A stretch of 64,000 bases of DNA from Streptomyces phaeofaciens (GTDB taxonomy: Bacteria; Actinomycetota; Actinomycetes; Streptomycetales; Streptomycetaceae). The notes under the pieces were generated by a model. It had not been told where the DNA came from and did no database searches. It worked only from the letters and a program-made list of their open reading frames with translations. Every line of letters starts with the position of its first letter. The stretch's first letter is position 1. This document shows positions 1 to 8,838 of this stretch, in pieces. A program made the translations under genes and the position numbers. Where the stretch lies: contig NZ_BMSA01000002.1 of assembly GCF_014648915.1 (NCBI RefSeq), positions 700,936 to 764,935 on the forward strand. Direction: 5' to 3'.

Positions 1-250
1 TCAGCACCAGGACGTCCGCCAGCCGCTCCTCGACCACCATCCGGGTCGCCGCCACCCCGTCCAGACGGGGCATCTGCACATCCATCAGCACCAGATCCGG
101 ACGCAGTTCCCGGGCCAGCGCCACCGCCTGCTCCCCGTCGGCCGCCTCCCCGACCACCTCGATGTCGGGCGCGCTGCGCAGGATCAGCACCAGCCCGGCG
201 CGCACGGCGGACTGGTCCTCGGCGACCAGGACACGGATGGACCGGCTCAT
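1..250 (-). CDS. Two-component response regulator, receiver domain (partial, runs off the window)
   Basis: Only the first 83 residues are inside the window. They form a CheY-like receiver domain: an N-terminal beta strand ending in the acidic pair Glu11-Asp12, and the phospho-acceptor Asp57 in the context LVLMDVQMP. The output domain lies outside the window. A LuxR/NarL-type HTH is expected because the upstream partner is a HisKA_3 kinase, but that is inference. The ATG overlaps the kinase stop codon (ATGA), so the two genes are translationally coupled. Confidence 0.9.
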   Translation of the reverse strand, partial: MSRSIRVLVAEDQSAVRAGLVLILRSAPDIEVVGEAADGEQAVALARELRPDLVLMDVQMPRLDGVAATRMVVEERLADVLVL

Positions 251-1428
251 GCGGGATCTCCTTCGGTGACGGGGAACGAGGCACGTACGGTCCACCGGGT
301 GCCCTCCGGCCCGGCCTCGAACGTGCCGCCCAGCAGCGCGGCCCGCTCCCGCATCCCGACCAGACCCGCCCCCGAACCGGGGGCCCGCGGCCCGTCCCGG
401 CGACCGTACGGGCTGCTCACCCGCACCTCGAGCAGGTCTTCGCGGCGCAGCAGGGCGACGGTCACCCGGCCGGGGCGGGCGTGCTTGAGGGCGTTGGTCA
501 GCGACTCCTGGACGATCCGGTACGCGGCCAGCTCGACGGGGGCCGGTACCCGGCCGTGGCCGGCGTCGAGGGTGACGTCGAGACCGTTGGCGCGGGCGCC
601 CTCGACCAAGGCGTCCAGGCCGTCGAGGGTGGGCGCCGCGGCCGGCTCCTGGTCCCCGCTGCCGTCCCGCAGGATGCCGATCAGCCGGCGCATCTCCGCG
701 AGCCCGGCCACACTGTTCTCCCGGATCACCCCGAGGGCCTCGCGGGAGGTCCGCGGATCGTCGATCGACAGCGCGGCCGTGGAGTGGATGGCGATCGCCG
801 ACAGATGGTTGGCCACCATGTCGTGCAACTCCCGTGCCATCCGGGCCCGTTCCGCGATCACCGCCTGGCTGCGGTCCATCTCGGCGAGCAGCGTGGTCTG
901 TTCGGCGCGCAGCCGGGCGGCGATCGCCGCGTCACGGTGGTTGCGGACGATCCAGCCGGTGGCGGCCGGCCCGAACGCCACGGCGCCGGTGACCACACCG
1001 ATCAGCAGCGCCTCCGGCACCCGCCACACCGCGAACGGCACCACCGTCCCGGCCACCGTGAGCAGCCCGGTGATCCAGGGGATACGGCGCGCCGAGGCGG
1101 GCGGGCCGTACAGGACGCCCGCGTAGACGAGATCGGTGAACATCAGCACCGTGGCCACGCTGCCCTGGGTGACGGTGTCCAGGGCCATCGCCGCCGTGCC
1201 GGTCAGCAGCGCGACCCGCGGCGCCGTCCGGCGCAGCAGCTCGCAGCCGGACATCACCACCAGCGGCAGCAGGATCGGCCAGAAGCCGGGAAGCAGCACG
1301 ATCGGCTCGTCGGCCGGACGGGTGGTCAGGTCGACGGCCAGCAGCAGGAGCCCCCCGAGCAGCCCACCGGACGCCAGGTACACGTCGAACCGGTGGGGGC
1401 GGGGGAGCGCTGCGGCCATGTCCACCAT
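247..1428 (-). CDS. Sensor histidine kinase, HisKA_3 (NarL/DesK-type) family
   Basis: A membrane kinase of about 393 residues. The first ~150 residues hold four or five hydrophobic segments. A dimerisation/phospho-acceptor helix follows with ARELHDMVANHLS, the H-D signature of HisKA_3 kinases, then a HATPase_c domain with the N box (QESLTNALKHA) and the G box GAGLVGMRERA. It should phosphorylate the response regulator encoded immediately downstream with a 4-bp overlap. The start at 1428 is not certain: a second in-frame ATG lies at 1419 and neither has a strong ribosome-binding site. No ligand is suggested by the sequence. Confidence 0.92.
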   Translation of the reverse strand: MVDMAAALPRPHRFDVYLASGGLLGGLLLLAVDLTTRPADEPIVLLPGFWPILLPLVVMSGCELLRRTAPRVALLTGTAAMALDTVTQGSVATVLMFTDLVYAGVLYGPPASARRIPWITGLLTVAGTVVPFAVWRVPEALLIGVVTGAVAFGPAATGWIVRNHRDAAIAARLRAEQTTLLAEMDRSQAVIAERARMARELHDMVANHLSAIAIHSTAALSIDDPRTSREALGVIRENSVAGLAEMRRLIGILRDGSGDQEPAAAPTLDGLDALVEGARANGLDVTLDAGHGRVPAPVELAAYRIVQESLTNALKHARPGRVTVALLRREDLLEVRVSSPYGRRDGPRAPGSGAGLVGMRERAALLGGTFEAGPEGTRWTVRASFPVTEGDPA

Positions 1429-1572
1429 CCAACACGGCCCGCCGCGCCCACGCCTGCATCCGCGGGACGGTCCCGCACTGCATCTTTCGATGTACCGCGA
1501 CGTCGTCACCGCCGACGACGAAAGCGGCCGCCGCCCGCCGGAGCCTTGAAGGGTGACCGAGAGGAGCGAGTC

Positions 1573-2184
1573 GTGGTCGTCGCGTTGATCATCGCGTGTG
1601 AGGCCGGGTTCTGGGTGCTGCTGGCGCTGGGCCTGGCCGCCCGGTATCTGCTGAGGTGGCGCCGCACCGGCCTGGTGCTGCTGCTGTGCGAGCCGGTGCT
1701 GGAGCTGGTCCTGTTCGCCGTGACGGCGGTCGACCTCAGGAACGGGGCCGAGCCGGGCTGGGAGCACGGTGTGGCCGCGCTGTACATCGGCTACACCGTC
1801 GCCTACGGCCACTACACGATCCGCTGGCTCGACGGCCATGCCGCGCACCGCCTGGCCGGCGGCCCCCGGCCGCCCCGGCCGCCGCGGTACGGCACGGCCC
1901 GGGCCCGTCACGAGGGCCGGCTGTGGCTGCGCACGGTGCTGGCGGCCGCCGTCGCCTGCGCCCTCCTCCAGGCCGCGGTCCGGTACGTCGGCGACACCTC
2001 GTCGCTGCGGTCCTTCCAGTGGGTGGCCCTCAGGGCCGCCGGCATCCACGGGCTGGTGGCGCTGACCTATGCGATCTGGCCGAAGAAGGAACCGCGGACC
2101 GGGCGCCGGGACCCGGCCGATCGGGCCGACCAGGTCGGTCAGCTCGACCAGGTCGCCGAGGAGAGGCCGGGGGCCCGCCGCTGA
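1573..2184 (+). CDS. Multipass membrane protein of unknown function
   Basis: A protein of 203 residues from a GTG preceded by GAGGAGCG. Hydrophobic segments lie near residues 1-20, 32-48, 62-80, 115-135 and 152-170, separated by Arg-rich loops. The C-terminal ~30 residues are charged and hydrophilic. No enzymatic motif is visible. It is divergent from the two-component system, with about 140 bp between the starts, so it may share regulation with it, and it converges on the adenosyltransferase gene with 6 bp between stops. Function unknown. Confidence 0.8.
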   Translation: MVVALIIACEAGFWVLLALGLAARYLLRWRRTGLVLLLCEPVLELVLFAVTAVDLRNGAEPGWEHGVAALYIGYTVAYGHYTIRWLDGHAAHRLAGGPRPPRPPRYGTARARHEGRLWLRTVLAAAVACALLQAAVRYVGDTSSLRSFQWVALRAAGIHGLVALTYAIWPKKEPRTGRRDPADRADQVGQLDQVAEERPGARR

Positions 2185-2190
2185 CCGGCG

Positions 2191-2763
2191 TCAGCGCTCC
2201 CCGCCCGGCACCCACAGCACGTCGCCCGTCTCCTTGTTGGCCGTGCGGGCGAGGATGAACAGCAGGTCCGAGAGGCGGTTGAGATAGGTCGCCGTGAGGG
2301 GGTTCATCACCTCGCCGTGCACCTCCAGGGCCGCCCACGTGGAGCGCTCGGCCCGGCGGACGACCGTGCAGGCCTGGTGGAGCAGGGCCGCGCCCGGGGT
2401 GCCGCCCGGCAGGATGAAGGAGCGAAGCTTCTCCAGCCGCTCGTTGAAGCGGTCGCAGTCCGCCTCCAGCCGGTCGACGTAGAACTGCTCGACCCGCAGC
2501 GGCGGGAACTGCGGGTCCTGCACGACCGGCGTCGACAGGTCCGCGCCCACGTCGAACAGGTCGTTCTGGACCCTGGTGAGGACCGTGACGATCTCCTCGT
2601 CCAGACCGCCCAGCGCGATCGCCGTGCCGATGACCGCGTTCGCCTCGTTGGCGTCGGCGTACGCGGAGATCCGCAGGTCGGTCTTGGCGACCCGGCTCAT
2701 GTCCCCGAGGGCGGTGCTGCCCTGGTCGCCGGTCCTGGTGTAGATGCGCGTCAGATTGACCAT
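2191..2763 (-). CDS. Corrinoid (ATP:cob(I)alamin) adenosyltransferase, PduO type
   Basis: 190 residues, the normal size for a single-domain PduO/MMAB enzyme. It transfers the adenosyl group of ATP to cob(I)alamin to make adenosylcobalamin, the cofactor of methylmalonyl- and isobutyryl-CoA mutases. The N-terminal ATP-binding segment TRTGDQGSTALGD starts at about residue 9, and the C-terminal signature is visible as RRAERSTWAALE followed by YLNRLSDLLFILAR. The start is the only suitable ATG. The gene fits the window, which also encodes MeaB, methylmalonyl-CoA epimerase and the IcmA mutase subunit. Confidence 0.95.
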   Translation of the reverse strand: MVNLTRIYTRTGDQGSTALGDMSRVAKTDLRISAYADANEANAVIGTAIALGGLDEEIVTVLTRVQNDLFDVGADLSTPVVQDPQFPPLRVEQFYVDRLEADCDRFNERLEKLRSFILPGGTPGAALLHQACTVVRRAERSTWAALEVHGEVMNPLTATYLNRLSDLLFILARTANKETGDVLWVPGGER

Positions 2764-3188
2764 GCGGCCAATCTAGACGGTCCCCGCGGATCCGTTCCGT
2801 TCCCTTCGTCACGGCCGGTCGGACCGGGCTCGAATCAGGGTGAATCCCCTTGAATCGGACAGGATTTGACGACGTGACCGGCGTCTCACCTCATGAGACG
2901 TGAGACGCGTTACTAACCGGTCACACAGCGCCTCACGCCCGCTAATCTCCGGCCGAGAGCCAGACGGAGCGGATGCGCCGGATGGTTGACGCCGGTGACA
3001 TCGGACGCGAGAGCGGGCAGGGCTTCCAGAGGCACTGAAACCGCACAGGCCTCAGCGGCCTCACCCCTGCGGGTGAATTCGGTATCGGTTCGCTCACAGA
3101 CGGCAACCTCCGACCGCTCCGCGCAGTCAGAGCATGCAACACCGGACATCACACCGCGGAGCACAAGACGCACGCTTAGGGGAGCGCT
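2764..3188. other. Intergenic region with a nested inverted repeat
   Basis: This 425-bp gap between the adenosyltransferase (leftward) and the STAS gene (rightward) shows no credible coding region. Its main structure is a nested dyad at 2874-2924. The outer arms are GTGACCGG (2874-2881) and CCGGTCAC (2917-2924). The inner arms are GCGTCTCAC (2881-2889) and GTGAGACGC (2900-2908). The small palindrome CTCATGAG sits in the inner loop at 2890-2897. It should hold the divergent promoters. A weaker hairpin, TCACCC/GGGTGA, lies near 3061-3076. Confidence 0.6.
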
Positions 3189-3512
3189 ATGCACATCAGG
3201 GGCGACCACGCCGAGCTGGTCGTCGGGGGCCGCCTCGACGTGCGCTGCGCGGCTGATGCCCGAACGGTCCTGCACACGGCCGTGGACGACGGCGTCGGCG
3301 ACCTGGTGCTCGACCTGTCCGGGCTGGACTCCTGGGACGCCACCGGACTCGGCGTCATCATGGGCGTCCACCGACGCGCCGGCCGCTGCGGCCGCCGTCT
3401 GGTGCTGCGCGGCGTACCTCCGCAGATGCAACGCCTGCTGGTCGCCACCCGGCTGCACCGGATCCTGGCGATCGAGGGCGGCATCGGCGTGGAGTCCCTG
3501 CCCCGCGTCTGA
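3189..3512 (+). CDS. STAS-domain protein, anti-sigma factor antagonist-like
   Basis: A protein of 107 residues, the size of a single SpoIIAA-like STAS domain. The expected core is present: LVVGGRLDVRCAADAR near the N-terminus, then VLDLSGLDSWDATGLGVIMG at about residues 40-58. The segment Asp50-Ala51-Thr52-Gly occupies the site where classical antagonists carry the phosphorylatable Ser, so Thr52 may be the target, or the switch may be degenerate. No anti-sigma kinase is adjacent. The next gene, on the same strand 237 bp downstream, encodes an NTPase. The start is supported by the GGGGAGCGCT just upstream. Confidence 0.85.
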   Translation: MHIRGDHAELVVGGRLDVRCAADARTVLHTAVDDGVGDLVLDLSGLDSWDATGLGVIMGVHRRAGRCGRRLVLRGVPPQMQRLLVATRLHRILAIEGGIGVESLPRV

Positions 3513-3749
3513 CCCGGCACGGCGTGTGGCCTGCGGCGGAAAACCAGCGGCGGGCGCAATCCTCACCGGACTGTGACGTCTCGGGCGGCGCGGCACCCCG
3601 GACTGTCGTAGATACTGTGCGAAGGTTTACGGTTCGACTGCCCGCCGCCCGCAACCCTCGAGCGGGCACCGGACCAGAAGCGACAGCGCACGTGTGCAGC
3701 AAGGCCGGGAGGGGCTACCGCCACACGACGCTTTTGGGGGGCTTGACCT

Positions 3750-6260
3750 ATGGACCCGACGAACCGGGGACCCGAGGAGTACGGCCAGGACGGCGAAGGC
3801 CACTCGCCACGCCCACGCCCGCCCAGGGACCCCCTCACCGCCGACTACACCCAGCACACGCCCGGCCCGGCCCGCACGGTACGGATCGTCGCCGGCGAGC
3901 ACCTGCTCACGGTCAACCCCGTCGACGGCAGCGAGATAGAACTCTGCCCGCCGACCGAGGTCCCCGAGCGTCCGGTCAAGCGCACCGCCGAGCAGCGGGC
4001 CGAGGCCGAGCGCACCGCCCGGCCGCCCGCCCCGGCCGGGGCCGGCGGGTCCGCGCTGCCCCTCCTGGGCCGCCAGGACGAACGCGAGCACCTGGTCCGG
4101 CTGCTGGCCCGCGGCCGCTCCGTCCGCCTCACCGGCCCGGCCGGCTCCGGCCGCACCAGCCTCCTCGACCTCGTCGCCGAGGACTGCGAGGACCTCGCCC
4201 CCGACGGCGTGGTCCGGCTCGCCGGCTTCCGCCGCACCTCGGCCGAGCTGCTGTACGACCTCTTCCACGCCGTCCACGACGCCGACCGGCTGCGCCCCGA
4301 GCGCGAGGAACTCCTCGCCCTGGTACGGGAGATCGGCGCGGTCGTGGTCGTCGACGACCTCGGCTTCGGCGGCACCGACCTCGATGAGCTGCTGGACGCC
4401 ACCCCCGAGTGCGCCTTCCTGCTCGGCGCCACCCCGGACACCCCGGCACCCTCCGCCGACTCCGCCGTCGACGAGGTCGCCCTCAGCGGCCTGGACCGCG
4501 CGGGCGGCGTCGAGGTGATCGAGCGGGCCGTCGGCCGGGTCCTCACCGAGGAGGAGTCCAACTGGGCCGGCGACCTGTGGTTCGAGTCCGAGGGCCTGCC
4601 GCTGCGCTTCGTCCAGGCCGGCGCCCTGCTGCGCCAGCGCGACCAGCTGCGGGCCGGTGTCGACGCGGTCGACGCCTTCGGGGTCTTCGAGGACGCCCGC
4701 CCCCTCACCGGATCCGTCGACGTGGTCGCCGGCGCCGGCGAGGCCGAGGAGATACCGCTGCCCTCCCTCGGCGAGGCCGCCGCGCCCGCCCCGCTGCTCG
4801 CCGCCCGGCTCAGCGCCTCCGCCCGCGCCACCCTGCGCTTCGCCGTCGCCCTCGACGGCGAGGTCCCGCACCAGGCCCATCTGCCCGCCCTGGTCGGCGA
4901 CACCCACGCCGACGCGGCCCTCGGCGAACTGACCGCCTGCGGACTCGTCTCCCCGGTCGGCACCGGCTACCGGCTCGCCGCCGGAGTCCAGACCCAGCTG
5001 GAGGCCGCCGGATACGGCGAGGAGGTCGCCGCCCGCGCGCAGACCGCCGCCCAGCACTACGCCTGGTGGGCCGCCCACCCCTCCGTCACCCCCGAGCGGG
5101 TCTGCGCCGAGGCCGAGGCCCTCCTCGCCGCCCTCACCGTGGTCGGGCCCACGACCTCCCCGCCCGCCGAGGGCGAGGAGGCCACCGCCGTCCAGCTCGC
5201 CCGCGCCGCCGCGCCCGCGTTCGCCGCCGGACTGCGCTGGAGCGCCTGGGACAGCGCCCTGCACGAGGGTGCCGAGGCCGCCCGGCTCGCCGGGGAGTCC
5301 GCCGACCGGGCCTACTTCCACCACGAGATGGGAGTCCTCGCGCTCTGCGCCGGAGACCTCGACCGGGCCCGCTCGGAGCTGGAGGCCTCCCTCGCCCTGC
5401 GCGGCACACTCACCGACAAGCGCGGCACCGTCGCCGGCCGGCGCGCCCTCGCCCTGGTCGCCGACGCCTCGGGCGACGTCACGGGCCTCGCCGCGGCCAC
5501 CGCGGGCGAGGAGGTGCCCGATGCCCGCCACGAGGAGTCCGTGTCCCCGCCGCGCGGCATCCAGGCGCTGCCGCCCGTGTACGCCCCGGAGGCCGAGACC
5601 CTCGTCCACCGCCCGGTCCCCTCGTCGCCGCCCCAGGCCCACCACAGCCGCGGCGGTCTCAAGGGCCTGGCCAAGCGCAACCTCGTCGCGGCCGGCGCGG
5701 GCGCGCTGCTGGTCGCCGTTCTCGGCACGGTGGTGACACTCGGCGCGACCTCCAACGGCGACCCCGACGACCCCTCCGACCGGGTCGGCGTCAACCCGTC
5801 CGCCAGCAGCGACCTCGGCGACGGCGACCTCGACTCCGACACCCCGGGCGACGACACCGGCACCGGCGACACGGGCACGGCGACCAGCCGGCCGACGGAC
5901 CCGGGCCCGGACGGGACGACGGGGACGTCGGACGATCCGACCCCGACGGGATCGTCGGTGCCCACACCGGGGGCGAGCAGCTCGCACACCTCGGGAAGCG
6001 GCGGAACGTCCACGAACACGCCGAGGCCGTCGTCGTCCTCCACCACCTCCAGGCCGCCGTCGCACACCCCGTCGACGCCCGTGACCCCCACGGACGACCC
6101 CACGACCCCGACGACGCAGCCGACCGACACGACCGGCCCGTCCCCGTCCGACACCACCTCGACGACGGCCAGCGCCCCGGTCTCGCCGAGCACGGCGGAC
6201 TCCGTGTCCTCCGCGGACTCCGTGTCCTCGCCCGCCTCCTCGTCCGACCCGGTGATCTGA
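3750..6260 (+). CDS. Membrane-anchored NTPase with Ser/Thr-rich extracytoplasmic tail
   Basis: 836 residues with an unusual order of parts. Residues 1-110 are Pro-rich with a short beta segment (TVRIVAGEHLLTVNP). A STAND/AAA-like NTPase follows: P-loop GPAGSGRTS at 129-137, where the usual Walker lysine is Arg135, and Walker B VVVVDDLGF at about 198-206. Residues ~380-600 are helical and TPR-like. A single transmembrane segment lies at about 647-668 after a basic stretch (LKGLAKRN), and a ~168-residue tail made almost entirely of Ser, Thr, Pro, Asp and Gly ends the protein. The topology implies a cytoplasmic NTPase and a wall-spanning or secreted tail. Function unknown; a hairpin terminator follows. 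Confidence 0.85.
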   Translation: MDPTNRGPEEYGQDGEGHSPRPRPPRDPLTADYTQHTPGPARTVRIVAGEHLLTVNPVDGSEIELCPPTEVPERPVKRTAEQRAEAERTARPPAPAGAGGSALPLLGRQDEREHLVRLLARGRSVRLTGPAGSGRTSLLDLVAEDCEDLAPDGVVRLAGFRRTSAELLYDLFHAVHDADRLRPEREELLALVREIGAVVVVDDLGFGGTDLDELLDATPECAFLLGATPDTPAPSADSAVDEVALSGLDRAGGVEVIERAVGRVLTEEESNWAGDLWFESEGLPLRFVQAGALLRQRDQLRAGVDAVDAFGVFEDARPLTGSVDVVAGAGEAEEIPLPSLGEAAAPAPLLAARLSASARATLRFAVALDGEVPHQAHLPALVGDTHADAALGELTACGLVSPVGTGYRLAAGVQTQLEAAGYGEEVAARAQTAAQHYAWWAAHPSVTPERVCAEAEALLAALTVVGPTTSPPAEGEEATAVQLARAAAPAFAAGLRWSAWDSALHEGAEAARLAGESADRAYFHHEMGVLALCAGDLDRARSELEASLALRGTLTDKRGTVAGRRALALVADASGDVTGLAAATAGEEVPDARHEESVSPPRGIQALPPVYAPEAETLVHRPVPSSPPQAHHSRGGLKGLAKRNLVAAGAGALLVAVLGTVVTLGATSNGDPDDPSDRVGVNPSASSDLGDGDLDSDTPGDDTGTGDTGTATSRPTDPGPDGTTGTSDDPTPTGSSVPTPGASSSHTSGSGGTSTNTPRPSSSSTTSRPPSHTPSTPVTPTDDPTTPTTQPTDTTGPSPSDTTSTTASAPVSPSTADSVSSADSVSSPASSSDPVI

Positions 6261-6282
6261 GGACGCCCCGGGACAGCAGGCA

Positions 6283-6315
6283 GGGCCGGGTTCCTTCCCC
6301 GGGAATCCGGCCCTC
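6283..6315 (+). terminator. Hairpin terminator after the NTPase gene
   Basis: The arms AGGGCCGGGTTCC (6283-6295) and GGAATCCGGCCCT (6303-6315) pair over 13 bp with one G-U pair and a 7-nt loop. It lies between two converging genes (stops at 6260 and 6343), so it may act in both directions. There is no long U-tract, as is common in Streptomyces. Confidence 0.7.
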
Positions 6316-6342
6316 GCCGTCGTACGAACGCCGTACGGGACG

Positions 6343-7014
6343 TCAGAACAGGCGCAGCTTGTCGTCCTCGATGCCGCGCATCGCGTCGTAGTCCAGGACC
6401 TGGCAGCCGATGCCGCGGTCGGTGGCGAGGACGCGCGCCTGGGGCTTGATCTCCTGCGCGGCGAAGACACCGCGGACCGGGGCGAGGTGCGGGTCGCGGT
6501 TCAGCAGCTCCAGGTAGCGGGTGAGCTGCTCGACGCCGTCGATCTCACCGCGCCGCTTGATCTCGACCGCGACCGTCCCGCCGTCGGCGTCCCGGCACAG
6601 GATGTCGACCGGGCCGATCGCCGTCATGTACTCGCGCCGGATCAGGGTGTAGCCCTCGCCGAGGATCTCGATACGGTCGGCGAGCAGCTCCTGGAGGTGC
6701 GCTTCCACGCCGTCCTTGATCAGGCCGGGATCGACTCCGAGTTCGTGCGAGGAGTCGTGGAGGATCTCCTCCATCGTGATGATGAGCTTCTCGCCCGCCT
6801 TGTTGACGACGGTCCAGACACCCTCCTCGTCGCCCGTGCCCTCCTTGAGAGCGCAGGGCGGCGACATCCAGTTCAGGGGCTTGTAGGCCCGGTCGTCCGC
6901 GTGGATCGAGACGCTGCCGTCCGCCTTCACCAGGATGAGACGGGGGGCGGAGGGCAGGTGGGCGGTGAGCCGGCCGGCGTAGTCGACGGAGCACCGGGCG
7001 ATGACGAGACGCAT
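6343..7014 (-). CDS. nucS: Mismatch-specific endonuclease NucS/EndoMS
   Basis: 223 residues, typical for actinobacterial NucS, which cuts both strands at mispaired bases and supplies mismatch repair in bacteria lacking MutS-MutL. An N-terminal DNA-binding domain ([16 protein letters not shown]) leads into a RecB-like PD-(D/E)xK nuclease. Catalytic residues are visible as Asp137 in GPVDILCRD and Glu151-x-Lys153 in [13 protein letters not shown], followed by the conserved [10 protein letters not shown] helix. The start at 7014 matches the usual MRLVIARC N-terminus; an upstream in-frame start at 7041 would add nine residues with no family support. Confidence 0.97.
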   Translation of the reverse strand: MRLVIARCSVDYAGRLTAHLPSAPRLILVKADGSVSIHADDRAYKPLNWMSPPCALKEGTGDEEGVWTVVNKAGEKLIITMEEILHDSSHELGVDPGLIKDGVEAHLQELLADRIEILGEGYTLIRREYMTAIGPVDILCRDADGGTVAVEIKRRGEIDGVEQLTRYLELLNRDPHLAPVRGVFAAQEIKPQARVLATDRGIGCQVLDYDAMRGIEDDKLRLF

Positions 7015-7327
7015 GGTCGGCAACGCTATCCGACGCCTCATGGTGCACGCGATTCGCCCGCCGGTCCGCTGTCACCACGCGCACCCCCGGGCCCTCGTGA
7101 CCCGCCCCTTTTGAACAGGAAAACGATCATTCGACGGGTGGCCGATTGTGCGCCTACCGCCCGTTCCCTATGTGCCCATTCTCCTGGTGCCGTCACCGTC
7201 GGTTGCCTACCGTAGTAAACGGGAGGTCGCGATGCGTGCACTCAGCGTGTGCGGTAATTCGGCATGGCCGAACTCCCTTTCCCTGTCCGGCAACCCCTGT
7301 TTCTCCGGGGGTGCGAGAGGAGAACCC

Positions 7328-7720
7328 ATGTCGCTCGACGTCTCACCGGCCCTACTCGAACAGGCCGAGCGAGGCGAGGTCGACGAAGCTGAATTCGTCG
7401 ACTGCGTCCGGACCTCCCTGCCCTACGCATGGGAGATGGTCAGCTCCCTGGTGGCCCAGCTGAAGGTGGACGGCGGAGCCTTCGCCGACAACCAGACGCC
7501 CCCGCCGGACGAGCAGGCACGCGGGCAGCTGCTGCGAGCGCTGGCGAGTGACGCCATTCGCGGCGCGCTCCAGCGCCACTTCGGCGTGCGCCTGGCCTTC
7601 CAGAACTGCCACCGGGTGGCGGTGTTCCCGGTGGACTCGTCCGTCGACGAGAAGCTGGCCCGCTTCACCTCGGTCCGCAGCCAAGTCCTCAACCAGTCAC
7701 CGGAGTTCCGGGACTGCTGA
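7328..7720 (+). CDS. SCO5389-family conserved actinobacterial protein
   Basis: A soluble, acidic protein of 130 residues that I recognise only as the small Streptomyces protein usually found beside nucS. No catalytic motif is visible. The start at 7328 is preceded by GAGAGGAGAA. A longer in-frame version could start at ATG 7232 behind GGGAGG, but those 32 extra codons have many A/T third positions, unlike the rest of the gene, so the region is more likely untranslated leader. The gene converges on the LLM oxidoreductase gene with an inverted repeat between them. Function unknown. Confidence 0.8.
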   Translation: MSLDVSPALLEQAERGEVDEAEFVDCVRTSLPYAWEMVSSLVAQLKVDGGAFADNQTPPPDEQARGQLLRALASDAIRGALQRHFGVRLAFQNCHRVAVFPVDSSVDEKLARFTSVRSQVLNQSPEFRDC

Positions 7721-7740
7721 GGCAGCAGTGTGAACCTGTC

Positions 7741-7789
7741 GCTTGCCGCTCCTTACGCGGGAGGTGCCATCAGTACTGGAGCGGCAAGC
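7741..7789. terminator. Inverted repeat between convergent genes
   Basis: A perfect 12-bp inverted repeat: GCTTGCCGCTCC at 7741-7752 and GGAGCGGCAAGC at 7778-7789, with a 25-nt loop. It sits between the stops of two convergent genes (7720 and 7810), the expected place for a bidirectional terminator. The loop is longer than usual for a simple intrinsic terminator. Confidence 0.55.
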
Positions 7790-7809
7790 TCCCCGGTGTG
7801 CCGGGCTGT

Positions 7810-8838
7810 TCAGCGGAGGTGGGGGAGCACCTCCGCGCCCAGCCGCCGTACGTTCTCCTCCGTGGCCGACAGATCGCCCGAGCCCTCGACCAGCAGGGAG
7901 AAGCGCGAGATGCCGGTACGCTCGCTGGTCGCCGCGAGGCGGTCGACGCACAGCCGCGCCGTGCCCACCGGGTGCAGCCCGCAGAGGAGTTCGGTGTACG
8001 CCACCGGGTCCCGCATCGAGCGGGCCCGGCCGTCGACCGTCACATGGGCGTCGAGCCCCTGTTTCAGCCAGCCCGGCATCGCCTTCACCAGCGTCTCGAC
8101 GGCGTCCGTGCGCCGGTCGGCGATCTGGCAGACGCCCGCCGAGACGTGCCCGGCGGCGCGGATCTCGTCCCCGGACCGCCCGGCCGCGCGCGCGTACTGC
8201 CGCCACAGGGCGACCATCTCGGCCTTCTCCTCGTCCCCGACGTGCATGCCGAGCAGCATCGGCAGCCCGCGCTCGGCGGCCAGCCGTACGCTCGTCGGCG
8301 AGGTGCACGCCACGACGACCTCCGGCCCCGTGGCGTCCGTGAGCGCCTCCGAGGGGCGCGGCACGACGGGCACCTCGCGAAACCGGAACCGCGCCCCGTC
8401 GGCCCCCACCGAGGGCTCGCGCAGCCAGCGCACCAGCAGATCGAGTGATTCCGGGAACCCCTGCTCGTACGCCGCCAGGCCCGCGCCGAACACCTCCAGA
8501 TCGACCCAGGGCCCGCCGCGCCCCACCCCCAGCGAGAAGCGGCCGCCGCTCGTCAGATGCAGCAGCGCGGCCTGTTCGCCGAGGGCGACCGGGTGGACGG
8601 TGGGCAGCACGCTGACCGCCGTGCCGACCCGGATACGGCGGGTGCGGCCCAGCAGCAGAGCGGCGAGCGTGATCGCCGACGGGCAGGTGCCGTACGGTAC
8701 GAAATGGTGCTCGGCCAGCCAGACCGAGTCGAGACCGGCCTCCTCGGCGACCTCCGCGGAACGGACCGCGCGGTGCAGCGCCTCCCCCTGGCCCTGCCCG
8801 GGGAACTGGGCACCCAACACGAAACTACCAACGCGCAT
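7810..8838 (-). CDS. LLM-class flavin-dependent (luciferase-like) oxidoreductase
   Basis: A bacterial luciferase-like TIM barrel of 342 residues, expected to use FMN or F420. Family features include the N-terminal MRVGSFVLGAQFP strand, ERAEEAGLDSVWLAEHHF-type sequence (here AEEAGLDSVWLAEHHFVPYG at about residues 25-44), LLLGRTRRIRVGTAV, and SGGRFSLGVGRGGP around residue 100. The substrate cannot be told from the sequence. The start at 8838 is chosen because it gives the canonical strand-1 N-terminus; a longer in-frame reading to 8913 adds an Arg-rich, poorly conserved leader. Confidence 0.92.
   Translation of the reverse strand: MRVGSFVLGAQFPGQGQGEALHRAVRSAEVAEEAGLDSVWLAEHHFVPYGTCPSAITLAALLLGRTRRIRVGTAVSVLPTVHPVALGEQAALLHLTSGGRFSLGVGRGGPWVDLEVFGAGLAAYEQGFPESLDLLVRWLREPSVGADGARFRFREVPVVPRPSEALTDATGPEVVVACTSPTSVRLAAERGLPMLLGMHVGDEEKAEMVALWRQYARAAGRSGDEIRAAGHVSAGVCQIADRRTDAVETLVKAMPGWLKQGLDAHVTVDGRARSMRDPVAYTELLCGLHPVGTARLCVDRLAATSERTGISRFSLLVEGSGDLSATEENVRRLGAEVLPHLR

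Noticed and set aside
3627..6470. A 947-residue open frame on the minus strand opposite the NTPase gene
   Set aside because: It is composed of Gly/Arg/Ala runs without domains, and lies opposite a gene with P-loop, Walker B and membrane segment; it is an effect of high GC.
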